Of a DNA stretch of 28,336 nucleotides, positions 16,315 through 23,116 are shown piece after piece. Source of the stretch: a virus; IMG/VR virus record IMGVR_UViG_3300022562_000919, positions 1 to 28,336 of that record. One strand, given 5' to 3'. Under the pieces are notes generated by a model. It saw nothing but the letters and a program-made list of their open reading frames with translations. It searched no databases and had not been told where the DNA came from. Every line of letters starts with the position of its first letter. Position 1 is the first letter of the stretch. The position numbers and the translations under genes are program-made.

Positions 16315-16401
16315 TTAATACCTCAATAGTTCTAGTGATACCAACACGAAGGCTAGCAGCACCGTGGTTAACAACAAGATGAAGACGAGTCGCTCGAGCA
16401 T
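16315..16401 (-). CDS. 28-residue single-pass membrane peptide
   Basis: Reads MLERLVFILLLTTVLLAF and then VLVSLELLRY. One hydrophobic segment of about 20 residues (5-23) is flanked by charged ends. The ATG shares its A with the helicase TAA stop (TAATG), GAGG lies seven bases before the ATG inside the helicase end, and the stop is two bases before the next ATG. Signals on both sides argue that it is translated. A small membrane protein could act in lysis inhibition, superinfection exclusion or envelope signalling; none of these is shown by the sequence. Confidence 0.72.
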   Translation of the reverse strand: MLERLVFILLLTTVLLAFVLVSLELLRY

Positions 16402-17897
16402 TACGACACCTCGTGGTAGACGTACGTCAGTGTGCGCTGCGCGCGGGTGACGGCGACGTAGATGAGGTTGTTCTCCTGTTCGAGTTGCGCGCGTGTCTTG
16501 GCGAACTTCGACGGGCAGAGGTCGGGCAGGTAGAAGTAGATGTTGTGGGCCTGCGTTCCCTTTGCACGGTGGATGGACGAGAGAGTGACACCATAGCCTG
16601 GCGTAAAGAGTTTGGCAAGTGTCGACTTGATGGCGGTCACTGAGTCGGATTCTTGGGCGATGGCGGATACTGATGCGTATTTGTCATCGACGATTCCTGC
16701 TCGGGAGTAGAGGCCGCTATCGAGGCAGCGATTGTATTCCGCTTCGTACCACTTATCGAGGCGGTCAACAAAGACTCGAATGTCGTCCGTCTTGAAGCCG
16801 TTGATGAAGGAGATGAGTTGCTTGTCGAAGTTGCCCAATACTGTGACTGGCACCCGGAGGCGAAGCAGACGCATGCCTAATTTGAAGAGGGGCGCGTTGT
16901 TTCGGCAGACGACCAGGTCGTTTGATGTGAGAGCGGAGAGGGTATCCTCTTCGAATACATCAATTTGGGAGACTTCTCCATCTGGGGCGTCAGGCGGACA
17001 GTGGATTGCCGGCACGTAGCTGGCTGCCACATCTGTGATGAGCTTTGGACAGCGATAGGTTAGGGAGAGAGGTAGCTCTGTTGTCGCGAACTTCTCCCTG
17101 AAGCGGTTCATGGAGTTGGCATCTGCACCACGGAAGCCGTAGATAGCTTGGGCTGTATCACCCACCGCGATCAGTCGGCCACCGGATGGTGAGAGGATTC
17201 GCTCGACCACGAGGTGCTGGACTTCATTTAAGTCTTGGGCTTCATCCACGAAGACGAAGTCGAACTTCGGGAATGTTGCGTTGTAGAGGAGGGGGAGATA
17301 GAGCATGTCATCAAAGTCGATGACTTGCATCTCTCGGTTTGACATGGCAAGGGCGCCGGCTGCCCAAGAGGCGAACTCGTCGTCCATTCCTTCGGGGACG
17401 TTGAGTGTGTAGTCGGATAGCAGGGGGAGGAAGTCCTCAGCTCGTGGGTCGAACATTGCATTGTTCTTGGCGAGCGATACGAGGCGAGCCACGTCGCGAA
17501 GGCAATCCTCGATGTAATCGGCGGGGATGATTGTCTTGAGCATGTTGGAGACTTTCCAGCCGTCGACCTTTGGCTTCTTGCCGCGGAAGCACGAGAGGCC
17601 GAGCGAGTGGAATGTGCGGGCGTCTACGCCTGGTGCACAGCGCTGTTGCAGCTCTTGGGCGATTGATTTGTTGAAGGCGAGCATGATGATTGAAGCGTCC
17701 GGATTGGCGAGCTTCGCGCGGGTGGAGGCCTCTAGAATTGTGGTTGATTTGCCGCTTCCGGCGACAGCTTCCACGATGGCGTTGCCCGTTTGGGATTCAA
17801 TGAAAGTGAAGATCTCCCTCTGGTAGGGAGACCAGTCGACGGTTTCATTTGGAGCAAGGGCGGGAATCTCCAGATCGAATGGATTGAATGTGGGCAT
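16401..17897 (-). CDS. UvrD/Rep-type superfamily 1 DNA helicase
   Basis: 498 residues, compact for the family. Motifs are in order: Walker A AVAGSGKST (44-52), Ia around FNKSIA (75-80), TFHSLG (95-100), motif II FVDEAQD (216-222), motif III GDTAQAIYGFRGAD (246-259), LTYRCP (279-284), motif V TLSSIHRAKG (438-447), and motif VI YVAVTRAQ (480-487). It should be an ATP-driven 3'-5' DNA helicase for replication or recombination. GAGG lies nine bases before the ATG. The upstream gene ends one base before it, and the membrane peptide overlaps its stop. All catalytic motifs look intact. Confidence 0.95.
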   Translation of the reverse strand: MPTFNPFDLEIPALAPNETVDWSPYQREIFTFIESQTGNAIVEAVAGSGKSTTILEASTRAKLANPDASIIMLAFNKSIAQELQQRCAPGVDARTFHSLGLSCFRGKKPKVDGWKVSNMLKTIIPADYIEDCLRDVARLVSLAKNNAMFDPRAEDFLPLLSDYTLNVPEGMDDEFASWAAGALAMSNREMQVIDFDDMLYLPLLYNATFPKFDFVFVDEAQDLNEVQHLVVERILSPSGGRLIAVGDTAQAIYGFRGADANSMNRFREKFATTELPLSLTYRCPKLITDVAASYVPAIHCPPDAPDGEVSQIDVFEEDTLSALTSNDLVVCRNNAPLFKLGMRLLRLRVPVTVLGNFDKQLISFINGFKTDDIRVFVDRLDKWYEAEYNRCLDSGLYSRAGIVDDKYASVSAIAQESDSVTAIKSTLAKLFTPGYGVTLSSIHRAKGTQAHNIYFYLPDLCPSKFAKTRAQLEQENNLIYVAVTRAQRTLTYVYHEVS

Positions 17898-17898
17898 G

Positions 17899-18114
17899 TC
17901 AATTGTCCTCGTGATAAAGAATGGTTGCGTGTGGCAGCTGGGGAATCTCTAGGAGATGCGGCTGCCAGGTAGTGGAAACATCCAGGTCGAGGCGTGCGAT
18001 TTCGGCCTCGAGATGGCGCTCGGCTTCGACGCGATCGTTGGCGACGATCACGGAGAATGGATAAGAGTAGCCGTCGAATGGCAGGTTCGTGCAGATGTAG
18101 ACTTTCATGGGCAT
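17899..18114 (-). CDS. Hypothetical small protein
   Basis: 71 residues with a strand-rich N-terminus (KVYICTNLPFDGYSYPFSVI) and an acidic helix (DRVEAERHLEAEIARL). ATGs at codons 1 and 3 are both possible; AGGA fits the first. It sits one base from the genes on both sides, so it is tightly packed in the operon. Family not recognised. Confidence 0.6.
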   Translation of the reverse strand: MPMKVYICTNLPFDGYSYPFSVIVANDRVEAERHLEAEIARLDLDVSTTWQPHLLEIPQLPHATILYHEDN

Positions 18115-18115
18115 G

Positions 18116-18523
18116 TTAATCCTGTTGGTCGTTGCGGTTGATCCAGTGGGCGTCTATTACGCTCGGGAAGTAGAGATGTGACGTGTGGGTATCGTCGCCG
18201 CGGAGGGTGAGCTGCACGCGGCCTGTTGAAGATGGTTTGTGTGGGGGAATGATGCCGGTGACATCGTACCAACCATCGTCGAGGCGGACGGTATCGCCAA
18301 TGGCAACTTCAATATTATTGTCGTCGTAGACGAGAGTGGGTTTCGCCGGTGGGGTTGATATAGGGTCGGGGATGGTCATGATTTCTCCGTAGTCGAGAAT
18401 GGATAGGAGGGTAGCCGCGAGATCACGGCGCTCGTCGTATGTCATGGATTCGCCGCGATATAGGCGGTACATGACGGATTCGAGGCGATGCTTGTCGTCG
18501 AGTTCTATTGCGAAGATTTCCAT
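18116..18523 (-). CDS. Hypothetical protein with SH3-like beta region
   Basis: 135 residues. The N-terminal 50 residues are helical (RRDLAATLLSILDYG). About 65-125 is beta-rich, with IGDTVRLDDGWYDVTGIIPPH and VQLTLRGDD, similar in pattern to small barrel or SH3-like domains. GAGG lies nine bases before the ATG. No function can be named. Confidence 0.6.
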   Translation of the reverse strand: MEIFAIELDDKHRLESVMYRLYRGESMTYDERRDLAATLLSILDYGEIMTIPDPISTPPAKPTLVYDDNNIEVAIGDTVRLDDGWYDVTGIIPPHKPSSTGRVQLTLRGDDTHTSHLYFPSVIDAHWINRNDQQD

Positions 18524-18527
18524 TGTG

Positions 18528-18743
18528 TTAGTCCTCGTAGTAGGAAATGATTTGGTCGACGAGGAATTGTATCTCGTCGGGGAGTAGCTCGTTGGTTATG
18601 TCGTGGCCACCGAGCCAGACGTGCACGATGTCAAAGTACGCAGCGGTTGGTGGCTCAATGTCGGAGCCGTCATAGGCTGGGATGTAGCTTCCAACTACTG
18701 TTACTGGAAGGGTGAGTTCCGCGTTGTGTTTACTCAGTACCAT
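18528..18743 (-). CDS. Hypothetical small acidic protein
   Basis: 71 residues, beta-rich N-terminal part (AELTLPVTVVGSYIPAY) and an acidic helical end (PDEIQFLVDQIISYYED). GAGG lies nine bases before the ATG, inside the preceding gene, and the two genes overlap by 14 bases. The pattern resembles small phage proteins of unknown role. Confidence 0.6.
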   Translation of the reverse strand: MVLSKHNAELTLPVTVVGSYIPAYDGSDIEPPTAAYFDIVHVWLGGHDITNELLPDEIQFLVDQIISYYED

Positions 18744-18939
18744 GATTGGGATCCTCGAGGTCGGATAGGAGTTGACGAAGGAGGGCCGTATATGATGGGC
18801 CCGTGATGTTCGTGATGTTTAAAGGCAAGCTGTGCCGAGTAAAGGTGGTGGTTGGGCAATACTCGGCAAGCATGCGATTGAGGTCCTCGACGTCGAGGAG
18901 CACTCGTCTGATTTGTTGTAGGAGGAGGAGAGTTTCCAT
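18730..18939 (-). CDS. Hypothetical small helical protein
   Basis: 69 residues, Leu-rich helix at the start (LLLLQQIRRVLLDVEDLNRML) and another near the end. The ATG shares its A with the upstream TAA (TAATG); no good ribosome site, so coupling is likely. A second frame over the same bases is open but lacks this linkage. Family not recognised. Confidence 0.55.
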   Translation of the reverse strand: METLLLLQQIRRVLLDVEDLNRMLAEYCPTTTFTRHSLPLNITNITGPSYTALLRQLLSDLEDPNHGTE

Positions 18940-19502
18940 TAGGGCTGACCATAAGGGTCGTGGGCTGCTAGCTTGTGGGGATAATTCCAGCCGTTGATGA
19001 GATCAAACCCGTGGCGCTGGTTAGAGCTGCCTGGAGTATAGAAGCCTAGATCGAGTTGGAGTTGGGATTCTCCAACGTGGAAGGCGCGGCGGATGAAGGG
19101 ATCATCGCTTAGTGGTAGCTGGCCGACGCAGTATGGGCAGAAGGAGAGATGCACCGCGTTGTATTCGATGCGCAGGTCGGGCGGTGGCTCTGTGTGAGGG
19201 CCCAGCTTTTCGATGGGGATGTACTCATGGCGAGTTTGCATGTTGTCGAGCTGCCGCTTGATGAAGATGGAGTCGCTTATGGGCGCGATCCAAGAGGAGG
19301 AGCAACGGCAAGTGTAGTGGTTGTAGAAGACTACCTTGCAGATGTCTAGGGGATTTCGTAATCTGGTTGGCGCGCGGGGGCGGATGGCGCGAGCAATGAC
19401 TCGCGTTGGATTGGGTGGCGTTTTAGCCTTGGGATTGCGTTTGGGTTTGGGTGCTGCAAGGACTTTTTGCAAGGCTTTATCGAAGTCGTCAAAGATGTCC
19501 AT
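18939..19502 (-). CDS. Putative zinc-binding hypothetical protein
   Basis: 187 residues. The N-terminal ~50 residues are basic and Pro-rich (KPKRNPKAKTPPNP). A cysteine set CRC (C65, C67) and CPYC (C122, C125) could bind one zinc. The C-terminal third is uncharged and aromatic. GAGG lies seven bases before the ATG, and a 9-bp hairpin stands 20 bases upstream. The basic arm and zinc site suggest nucleic-acid binding (inference). Confidence 0.65.
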   Translation of the reverse strand: MDIFDDFDKALQKVLAAPKPKRNPKAKTPPNPTRVIARAIRPRAPTRLRNPLDICKVVFYNHYTCRCSSSWIAPISDSIFIKRQLDNMQTRHEYIPIEKLGPHTEPPPDLRIEYNAVHLSFCPYCVGQLPLSDDPFIRRAFHVGESQLQLDLGFYTPGSSNQRHGFDLINGWNYPHKLAAHDPYGQP

Positions 19503-19522
19503 GTTGATACCTCATCAGTGAT

Positions 19523-19546
19523 GGGGGAACCACATAAGGTTCCCCC
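19523..19546 (-). other. Hairpin just upstream of the 187-residue protein gene
   Basis: Nine-base perfect stem GGGGGAACC / GGTTCCCCC around a six-base loop. No U-tract follows on either strand. It ends 20 bases before the start codon and six bases after the preceding stop, the same placement as at 16082-16114. Confidence 0.65.
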
Positions 19547-19552
19547 TTGGGG

Positions 19553-19795
19553 TTAGCGGAGAATCTCGAACCTATCCGTTAGGTAGGCAGAAGGCCCATC
19601 CATAGAAAGGAATTCTTGGAGGATCTCGATACACTCGAATTCATCCTTGGCACGGTAAGCCGAGGTGTGCTCTTTGGATACTTCTTCGGCGATGGCATCT
19701 GTAATGCAGACGAGATGATATTGTTCAAGGCCGTCGTGCGGCTCAATGGGTGAAACGGTCAAGATGTGATCTCCGATTGATAGATAGACGTTCAT
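19553..19795 (-). CDS. Hypothetical small protein
   Basis: 80 residues, alternating strand and helix (VYLSIGDHILTVSPI; YHLVCITDAIAEEVSKEH; DEFECIEILQEFLSM). No family recognised. A predicted promoter with TTGAAT and TAAAAT lies about 60 bases upstream, so it may head its own transcript as well as being part of the long leftward unit. Confidence 0.62.
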   Translation of the reverse strand: MNVYLSIGDHILTVSPIEPHDGLEQYHLVCITDAIAEEVSKEHTSAYRAKDEFECIEILQEFLSMDGPSAYLTDRFEILR

Positions 19796-19855
19796 CTAGG
19801 GTAAATCCTCGTCGGTTGATTGGAAATCCGGCAAGTAAGGCCGGGGCCAGCTTGG

Positions 19856-19884
19856 ATTTTATAATAGTGGGGCGGGAAATTCAA
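19856..19884 (-). promoter_or_regulatory. Predicted sigma70-like promoter before the 80-residue gene
   Basis: Leftward strand: TTGAAT (19884-19879), 17-base spacer, TAAAAT (19861-19856). It lies in the 121-base gap at 19796-19916, which has no gene. Imperfect inverted arms (AGCTTGAATTT and AAAATCCAAGCT on that strand) bracket the promoter and may be an operator. Confidence 0.55.
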
Positions 19885-19916
19885 GCTAGTAATTTTTATA
19901 GGGGTATAAGACAAAG

Positions 19917-20435
19917 TTATGACTCCTCGTCTGTATCGAGATTGTCTTTGGCATCCCAATCGGGAAGTGGCGATGGGGTTGGCTTGAAGATGTCGGGTAT
20001 AGAGTCAGCTGGGTTCTTGAATAGTCCTTGAGCCAGCGCGGTGTAGTCTATGGAGTCTTGGGGAACGTCGGGGATGTCGTTGAGTTGGGATAGGCATTGT
20101 GCCCAGTCGAGTTCATCTCGCCGGGCGAACTCAACCCACGCGGAGTGGTTCTCCAGGTCGTCTAGGTTGGCATAGATTAGAACCTGGCGGGTGCGGAGTG
20201 TCGTCGCCATGTGTTGATGTTCACTGGCGAGCTTGATGTTGGAGGGGCCGCCTTCCTTGCGAAGGGCTTTGGCTTCGGATTCCAGGGCACGGATGAAACC
20301 GTAGTATTGGTAGCGTAGCTTTTCGGCTGCGCGTATCGAGGGGGTGAGTAACTTTATGGTGGCGTCTTGGGATATCTTTGAGTATAAGAGCCAGAAGGAG
20401 GGTGGATAGTTTGCGGGCTTGCGAGATTGGGGCAT
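19917..20435 (-). CDS. Hypothetical protein, first gene of the long leftward block
   Basis: 172 residues. Mostly helical and charged in the middle (IRAAEKLRYQYYGFIRALESEA), with an acidic C-terminal tail (WDAKDNLDTDEES). GAGG lies eight bases before the ATG. It is the first gene after the divergent promoter with the palindrome operator, so it is probably made early. I see no conserved motif. Acidic early proteins are often host-takeover factors, but that is speculation. Confidence 0.68.
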   Translation of the reverse strand: MPQSRKPANYPPSFWLLYSKISQDATIKLLTPSIRAAEKLRYQYYGFIRALESEAKALRKEGGPSNIKLASEHQHMATTLRTRQVLIYANLDDLENHSAWVEFARRDELDWAQCLSQLNDIPDVPQDSIDYTALAQGLFKNPADSIPDIFKPTPSPLPDWDAKDNLDTDEES

Positions 20436-20480
20436 GGCGTAGTCCTCGGGCCGATTGTGTCGGCGGGGTTGGTTGGTGGG

Positions 20481-20503
20481 GCGAGTATTTGGTAAATACT
20501 CGC
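20481..20503. repeat. 23-bp palindrome at the main leftward promoter
   Basis: Perfect arms GCGAGTATTT / AAATACTCGC around GGT; pairing extends one more base on each side. On the leftward strand it starts five bases after TATAAT at 20513-20508, the same geometry as at 13670-13692. Confidence 0.8.
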
Positions 20504-20507
20504 CCTA

Positions 20508-20536
20508 ATTATAGGGTAAGTTTGCGGACGAGGCAA
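20508..20536 (-). promoter_or_regulatory. Sigma70-like promoter of the long leftward block
   Basis: Leftward strand: TTGCCT (20536-20531), 17-base spacer, TATAAT (20513-20508). The predicted start falls in the palindrome at 20481-20503. It would drive the gene block starting at 20435. Confidence 0.78.
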
Positions 20537-20541
20537 ACCCG

Positions 20542-20763
20542 TTTTACCCGTAGTTTCCTATTCGGACCGGTAGTTTCCTCATATCCAATAAATAGGCCGG
20601 GGGCGGCATATACCGCCGGGGGAGTACCGCCGTCTATATCTCTATAGAAAAAAAAAATAAAAAAGGAAAGTATAGGGACGAGGCGAGGGCAGGGTATACC
20701 GCCAAAGGGCAATTTGTTGGATATGAGGAAATTACCGGGTCTAATAGGTAATTACGGGTAAAA
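20542..20763. repeat. 47-bp imperfect inverted repeat
   Basis: Arms at 20542-20588 and 20717-20763 match in inverted orientation at 41 of 47 positions by hand alignment. Both outer ends read TTTTACCCGTA and both inner ends carry TTTCCTCATATCCAA. The 128-base spacer holds the A-tract and three TACCGCC copies. Each arm lies just upstream of a divergent promoter. Confidence 0.8.
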
Positions 20764-20785
20764 TGAATTTAACGACAGATAATGC

Positions 20786-20813
20786 TTGCCTTGTGGAAAT
20801 ATGGGGGTATAAT
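20786..20813 (+). promoter_or_regulatory. Strong sigma70-like rightward promoter
   Basis: TTGCCT (20786-20791), 16-base spacer, TATAAT (20808-20813). The -35 and -10 hexamers equal those of the opposing leftward promoter. A small inverted repeat TAGGC / GCCTA (20824-20839) lies just after the predicted start. It drives the 165-residue gene at 20868. Confidence 0.78.
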
Positions 20814-20867
20814 TGGCATTGGTTAGGCAATACCGCCTAGCGTTAACGAAAGTTAGGAGTATTTCAA

Positions 20868-21365
20868 ATGGCTGAGCGTAACAATCCCTATTCTCTGAAA
20901 GTCGAACTGGACGCCGAAGCTGATGCAGTTGTGGTCATCGTGCGTGAGAAGGACGCGAAGGGTAACTTCGAAGAGATCGACCGCGAGGTCTTTCCGCTGT
21001 CCGACGTGCATGAGGACTGCCGTCCGCTGAGCGATCTTTATGGCTATAGCAAGCTCTTGCAGGATCGTTCGAGCGATACCAAGGCCGGGCCGGAGAAGCT
21101 CGACGCGATGCGTGACGTTCGTCAGCAGTTGAGCGAAGGGCAGTGGGAGCGGGAGCGGCGTGCTGGCGCACCGACCGTGTCGGCAGAAGTCGAGGCTCTC
21201 GCGTCGATCAAGGGCGTGTCGGTTGGCGACATTCAGAAGGCGCTTCGTTCCTTCAGCAAGGAGCAGAAGGAGAAGATCCTGTCCAACCCGCAGGTCATGG
21301 AGCTGGCCGAGACCATCCGGGCCAGCCGCGACAGTGTCGCCGTCGACCTGACCGACATGGCATAA
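20868..21365 (+). CDS. 165-residue protein, probably highly expressed; paralogue of the gene at 21763-22260
   Basis: 165 residues. The acidic beta-rich N-terminus (about 8-45) precedes helical segments. Residues 58-116 align with 51-110 of the leftward neighbour (shared elements SxxLQxR, KLxAM, EGxWxxER, E-x-L-x-SIK). AGGAG lies eight bases before the ATG. It stands alone between a strong promoter and a strong terminator, and its codons are visibly more GC-rich and biased than those of neighbours, so high expression is likely. The family is not known to me. A virion, DNA-binding or host-modifying role cannot be told apart from sequence. Confidence 0.85.
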   Translation: MAERNNPYSLKVELDAEADAVVVIVREKDAKGNFEEIDREVFPLSDVHEDCRPLSDLYGYSKLLQDRSSDTKAGPEKLDAMRDVRQQLSEGQWERERRAGAPTVSAEVEALASIKGVSVGDIQKALRSFSKEQKEKILSNPQVMELAETIRASRDSVAVDLTDMA

Positions 21366-21392
21366 TCTATAACAGTTTCCTCATCGGTGTTT

Positions 21393-21416
21393 GGCCCCTT
21401 CGGGGGCCTTTTTTTT
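21393..21416 (+). terminator. Intrinsic terminator after the 165-residue gene
   Basis: GGCCCC / GGGGCC stem with a TTCG tetraloop followed by eight T. It is 27 bases after the stop codon and should end the monocistronic transcript. Confidence 0.93.
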
Positions 21417-21500
21417 GGCCCGGTGATAGGACGCGCTGGCGTGCGCCTTCTGTTGGGTAATTTTACCGGGCTTTCCAGACAGGAAAAATAAAACGCAAAT

Positions 21501-21525
21501 AAAAACCCCCGGCCGGAACCGGGGG
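21501..21525 (-). terminator. Intrinsic terminator of the leftward paralogue unit
   Basis: CCCCCGG / CCGGGGG stem with a six-base loop, read leftward and followed by TTTTT. It lies seven bases after the 59-residue gene stop. On the other strand a short CTTTTC follows, so it may also be a weak rightward stop. Confidence 0.88.
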
Positions 21526-21532
21526 CGCTTTT

Positions 21533-21712
21533 CTAGAAGCAACTCATCCTACCATAATCGGGATCGTCTTCCCATTCTTGAACTGCCTCGTGGGGAGTTA
21601 ATTCTGAATCCCACAAATCCCACCAGCAATAGTCGGGTATCGAATTATGGTCCATTCCGATCTTACGCTCAAGAATGGAATCCACCTTATCCAACCATGT
21701 CTCAAACTTCAT
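21533..21712 (-). CDS. 59-residue acidic aromatic protein
   Basis: Reads MKFETWLDKVDSIL at the start, with DYCWWDLWDSELTPHEAV in the middle and an acidic end. This pattern (a helix, then a tryptophan/tyrosine-rich DxxYWD-like segment, then a PxEA helix) is common to short uncharacterised phage proteins. GAGG lies six bases before the ATG. It follows the 165-residue paralogue by 50 bases and is closed by a terminator, so it is the last gene of that unit. Function unknown. Confidence 0.8.
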   Translation of the reverse strand: MKFETWLDKVDSILERKIGMDHNSIPDYCWWDLWDSELTPHEAVQEWEDDPDYGRMSCF

Positions 21713-21762
21713 ACTTCACCTCGTCGGTAGTAGGAGGGCCATCCTTGGCCCAGAACTCGTCC

Positions 21763-22260
21763 TTACAGCATATCGTCCAGAACTCCAGTAGCGGGGGCTT
21801 TAGCGCGCTTCGCTTCAACCTGCGCCACCTCGTCCTTGTATTTCTCCCTAAGGACACTCCTCTGGTCCTCGTCCAAGGAATTCCATGCGGCCTGTACCTC
21901 GGCCACCGAAACCTTGAATCCCTTGGCAACCTTGATCGAGTGTAGTACCTCAATTATGGCCGGGAGAATCCGAGGGCCAACCTTACGCTCTTTAGCCCAT
22001 TCGCCTTCGAGCCATCGAGCACTGACCTCGTCCATGGCCATCAGCTTGCCGAGCGGGTCTTCCTTGAACTGGCTGGTCCTCTGCTGGAGGGCCGTCGAAA
22101 GCCCGTGAAGCATCAGCTGCTGCTGGATTTCCACCGGATAATCGTCGAAGACATAATACCGATGTGACAGAATTTCGTCGCCATCTTTTACGTTCATCGT
22201 CACGCTCATCGTGGTGGTATCCAATTCCGGACGCAGACCCATTTTAATGGTTTTAGCCAT
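21763..22260 (-). CDS. 165-residue paralogue of the rightward protein at 20868
   Basis: 165 residues. The N-terminal beta-rich part (residues 1-40) precedes a helical core that aligns with the 20868 protein (GLSTALQQRTS, KLMAMDEV, LEGEWAKERKVGP, IIEVLHSIK). Both genes are the same length yet lie on opposite strands in convergent order. AGAGG lies about nine bases before the ATG, and a TTGACA promoter is ~80 bases upstream. Its codon use is more ordinary than that of its paralogue. No known domain. Confidence 0.85.
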   Translation of the reverse strand: MAKTIKMGLRPELDTTTMSVTMNVKDGDEILSHRYYVFDDYPVEIQQQLMLHGLSTALQQRTSQFKEDPLGKLMAMDEVSARWLEGEWAKERKVGPRILPAIIEVLHSIKVAKGFKVSVAEVQAAWNSLDEDQRSVLREKYKDEVAQVEAKRAKAPATGVLDDML

Positions 22261-22338
22261 TTTGCTTTACCTCTCATCGATGTTAAAGAATCCGCGGCGC
22301 TGGGGCCGGGGAACTAGCTAACCTTAGCCAGTGAAGAT

Positions 22339-22367
22339 ATTCTCTCATAGTCCGGCCAGGATGTCAA
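22339..22367 (-). promoter_or_regulatory. Sigma70-like promoter of the leftward paralogue unit
   Basis: Leftward strand: TTGACA (22367-22362, consensus), 17-base spacer, GAGAAT (22344-22339). The small GCTAA-N2-TTAGC palindrome lies between it and the start codon at 22260. Confidence 0.7.
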
Positions 22368-22510
22368 GCCTTTTTTGGGGTATGGGGATGAATTTCTTTT
22401 GGTCTCATCCTCTGTTGAGAATTATCCCCGGCCTACACCCCCGGCGGGGGGTGGGGGGCTCCCGTCATGTATCCACCCGGGCGAGCCGACAAAATTTATC
22501 AATTTCATGG

Positions 22511-22533
22511 GCGAGTATTTACTAAATACTAGG
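22511..22533. repeat. 23-bp palindrome upstream of the packaging genes
   Basis: Left arm GCGAGTATTT; right arm AAATACTAGG, a mix of the two arm types. Seven central base pairs plus one outer pair are complementary. It lies 107 bases before the TerS start. No TATAAT box at the five-base spacing on either strand. Confidence 0.75.
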
Positions 22534-22580
22534 CCGTCCAATTCCCCAATAAATGCCCCAATATCCCCCTAAATTTCCAT

Positions 22581-22609
22581 TTGCCGAATCCCCTATCCTG
22601 CGCTAAACT
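22581..22609 (+). promoter_or_regulatory. Possible rightward promoter for TerS
   Basis: TTGCCG (22581-22586), 17-base spacer, TAAACT (22604-22609). Weak match; chosen because it is the best-spaced pair between the palindrome and the TerS start. Confidence 0.35.
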
Positions 22610-22639
22610 TTAACATAGGTATAGTGGAATTTTTAAATC

Positions 22640-23116
22640 GTGGCTGAAACTCAAATCAAAGAAGTATCGCACCGGCACGAAGCCATCATTGATTGGCTTC
22701 TTGCTAATCCGCAGGTGAAAAACCTGCAGGTGCTGTGCGACCGATTGAATGTCAGCCGGAGTTGGTTATCTATCGTGATGCGCAGTGATGCTTTCAGAGC
22801 TGAGTATGAGAAGCGCCGCGATGAGTATAATCAACTTCACGCAGATAAAGTTCAATCTCGCCTCTACGAGGTTGCCCTTAAAGGTATCGAAAAGGTCCTC
22901 GACGCCCTCGACGCGGACGAGGTGGATCCCCGCTTCGCCCTCGATTCTGTCGATAAAGCAACCAATAGGTTGGGCTTTAGTCCGTCGAGCGGCTCCCGCC
23001 CGCAAGTAGCGATTAACGTGGGCATAGTCGATAAGGGACTTCTTGCAAGCGCCCGTGAGAAAATGCGGCAGGTCACTGTCGTTAATGTAGAACCGGAGAC
23101 TTGTGAAGAAGGATGA
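22640..23116 (+). CDS. terS: Terminase small subunit
   Basis: 158 residues from a GTG start. Residues about 28-48 form a helix-turn-helix (LQVLCDRLNVSRSWLSIVMR), followed by a charged helix (EYEKRRDEYNQL) and an oligomerisation-type helix, as in phage small terminases that recognise pac/cos DNA. The C-terminus is an extended tail. The ribosome site is weak (GTGGAA). A nuclease gene overlaps its end and TerL follows, which supports the call. It should hand DNA to TerL for packaging. Confidence 0.85.
   Translation: MAETQIKEVSHRHEAIIDWLLANPQVKNLQVLCDRLNVSRSWLSIVMRSDAFRAEYEKRRDEYNQLHADKVQSRLYEVALKGIEKVLDALDADEVDPRFALDSVDKATNRLGFSPSSGSRPQVAINVGIVDKGLLASAREKMRQVTVVNVEPETCEEG

Larger units (their letters stand above)
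20436..20867. other. Gene-free divergent control / candidate replication-origin region
   Basis: 432 bases with no credible gene. It holds a leftward promoter with a palindrome operator, a rightward promoter, a 47-base imperfect inverted repeat, a 17-base A-rich tract at about 20648-20664, and four copies of TACCGCC (20611, 20625, 20697, 20831). The A-tract plus short iterated repeats between inverted arms resembles phage origins. No initiator gene is adjacent, so origin function is unproven. Confidence 0.6.
22261..22639. other. Gene-free divergent region before TerS
   Basis: 379 bases without a credible gene. It holds the leftward TTGACA promoter, a GCTAACCTTAGC palindrome at about 22315, a GC-rich hairpin (CACCCCC / GGGGGTG, 22436-22453) without U-tract, a copy of the 23-bp palindrome, and a weak rightward promoter. 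Short open frames here have no ribosome sites and look random. Confidence 0.6.

Noticed and set aside
18734-18952. Second minus-strand frame over the 69-residue gene
   Set aside because: Pro/His/Ser-rich shadow; the other frame has TAATG coupling and a sensible protein pattern.
12122-19546. The three operon hairpins as intrinsic terminators
   Set aside because: None is followed by a proper U-tract on the leftward transcript, and genes continue in the same direction.
22331-22572. Short rightward frames before TerS
   Set aside because: No ribosome site, odd composition, and they overlap promoter and palindrome elements.
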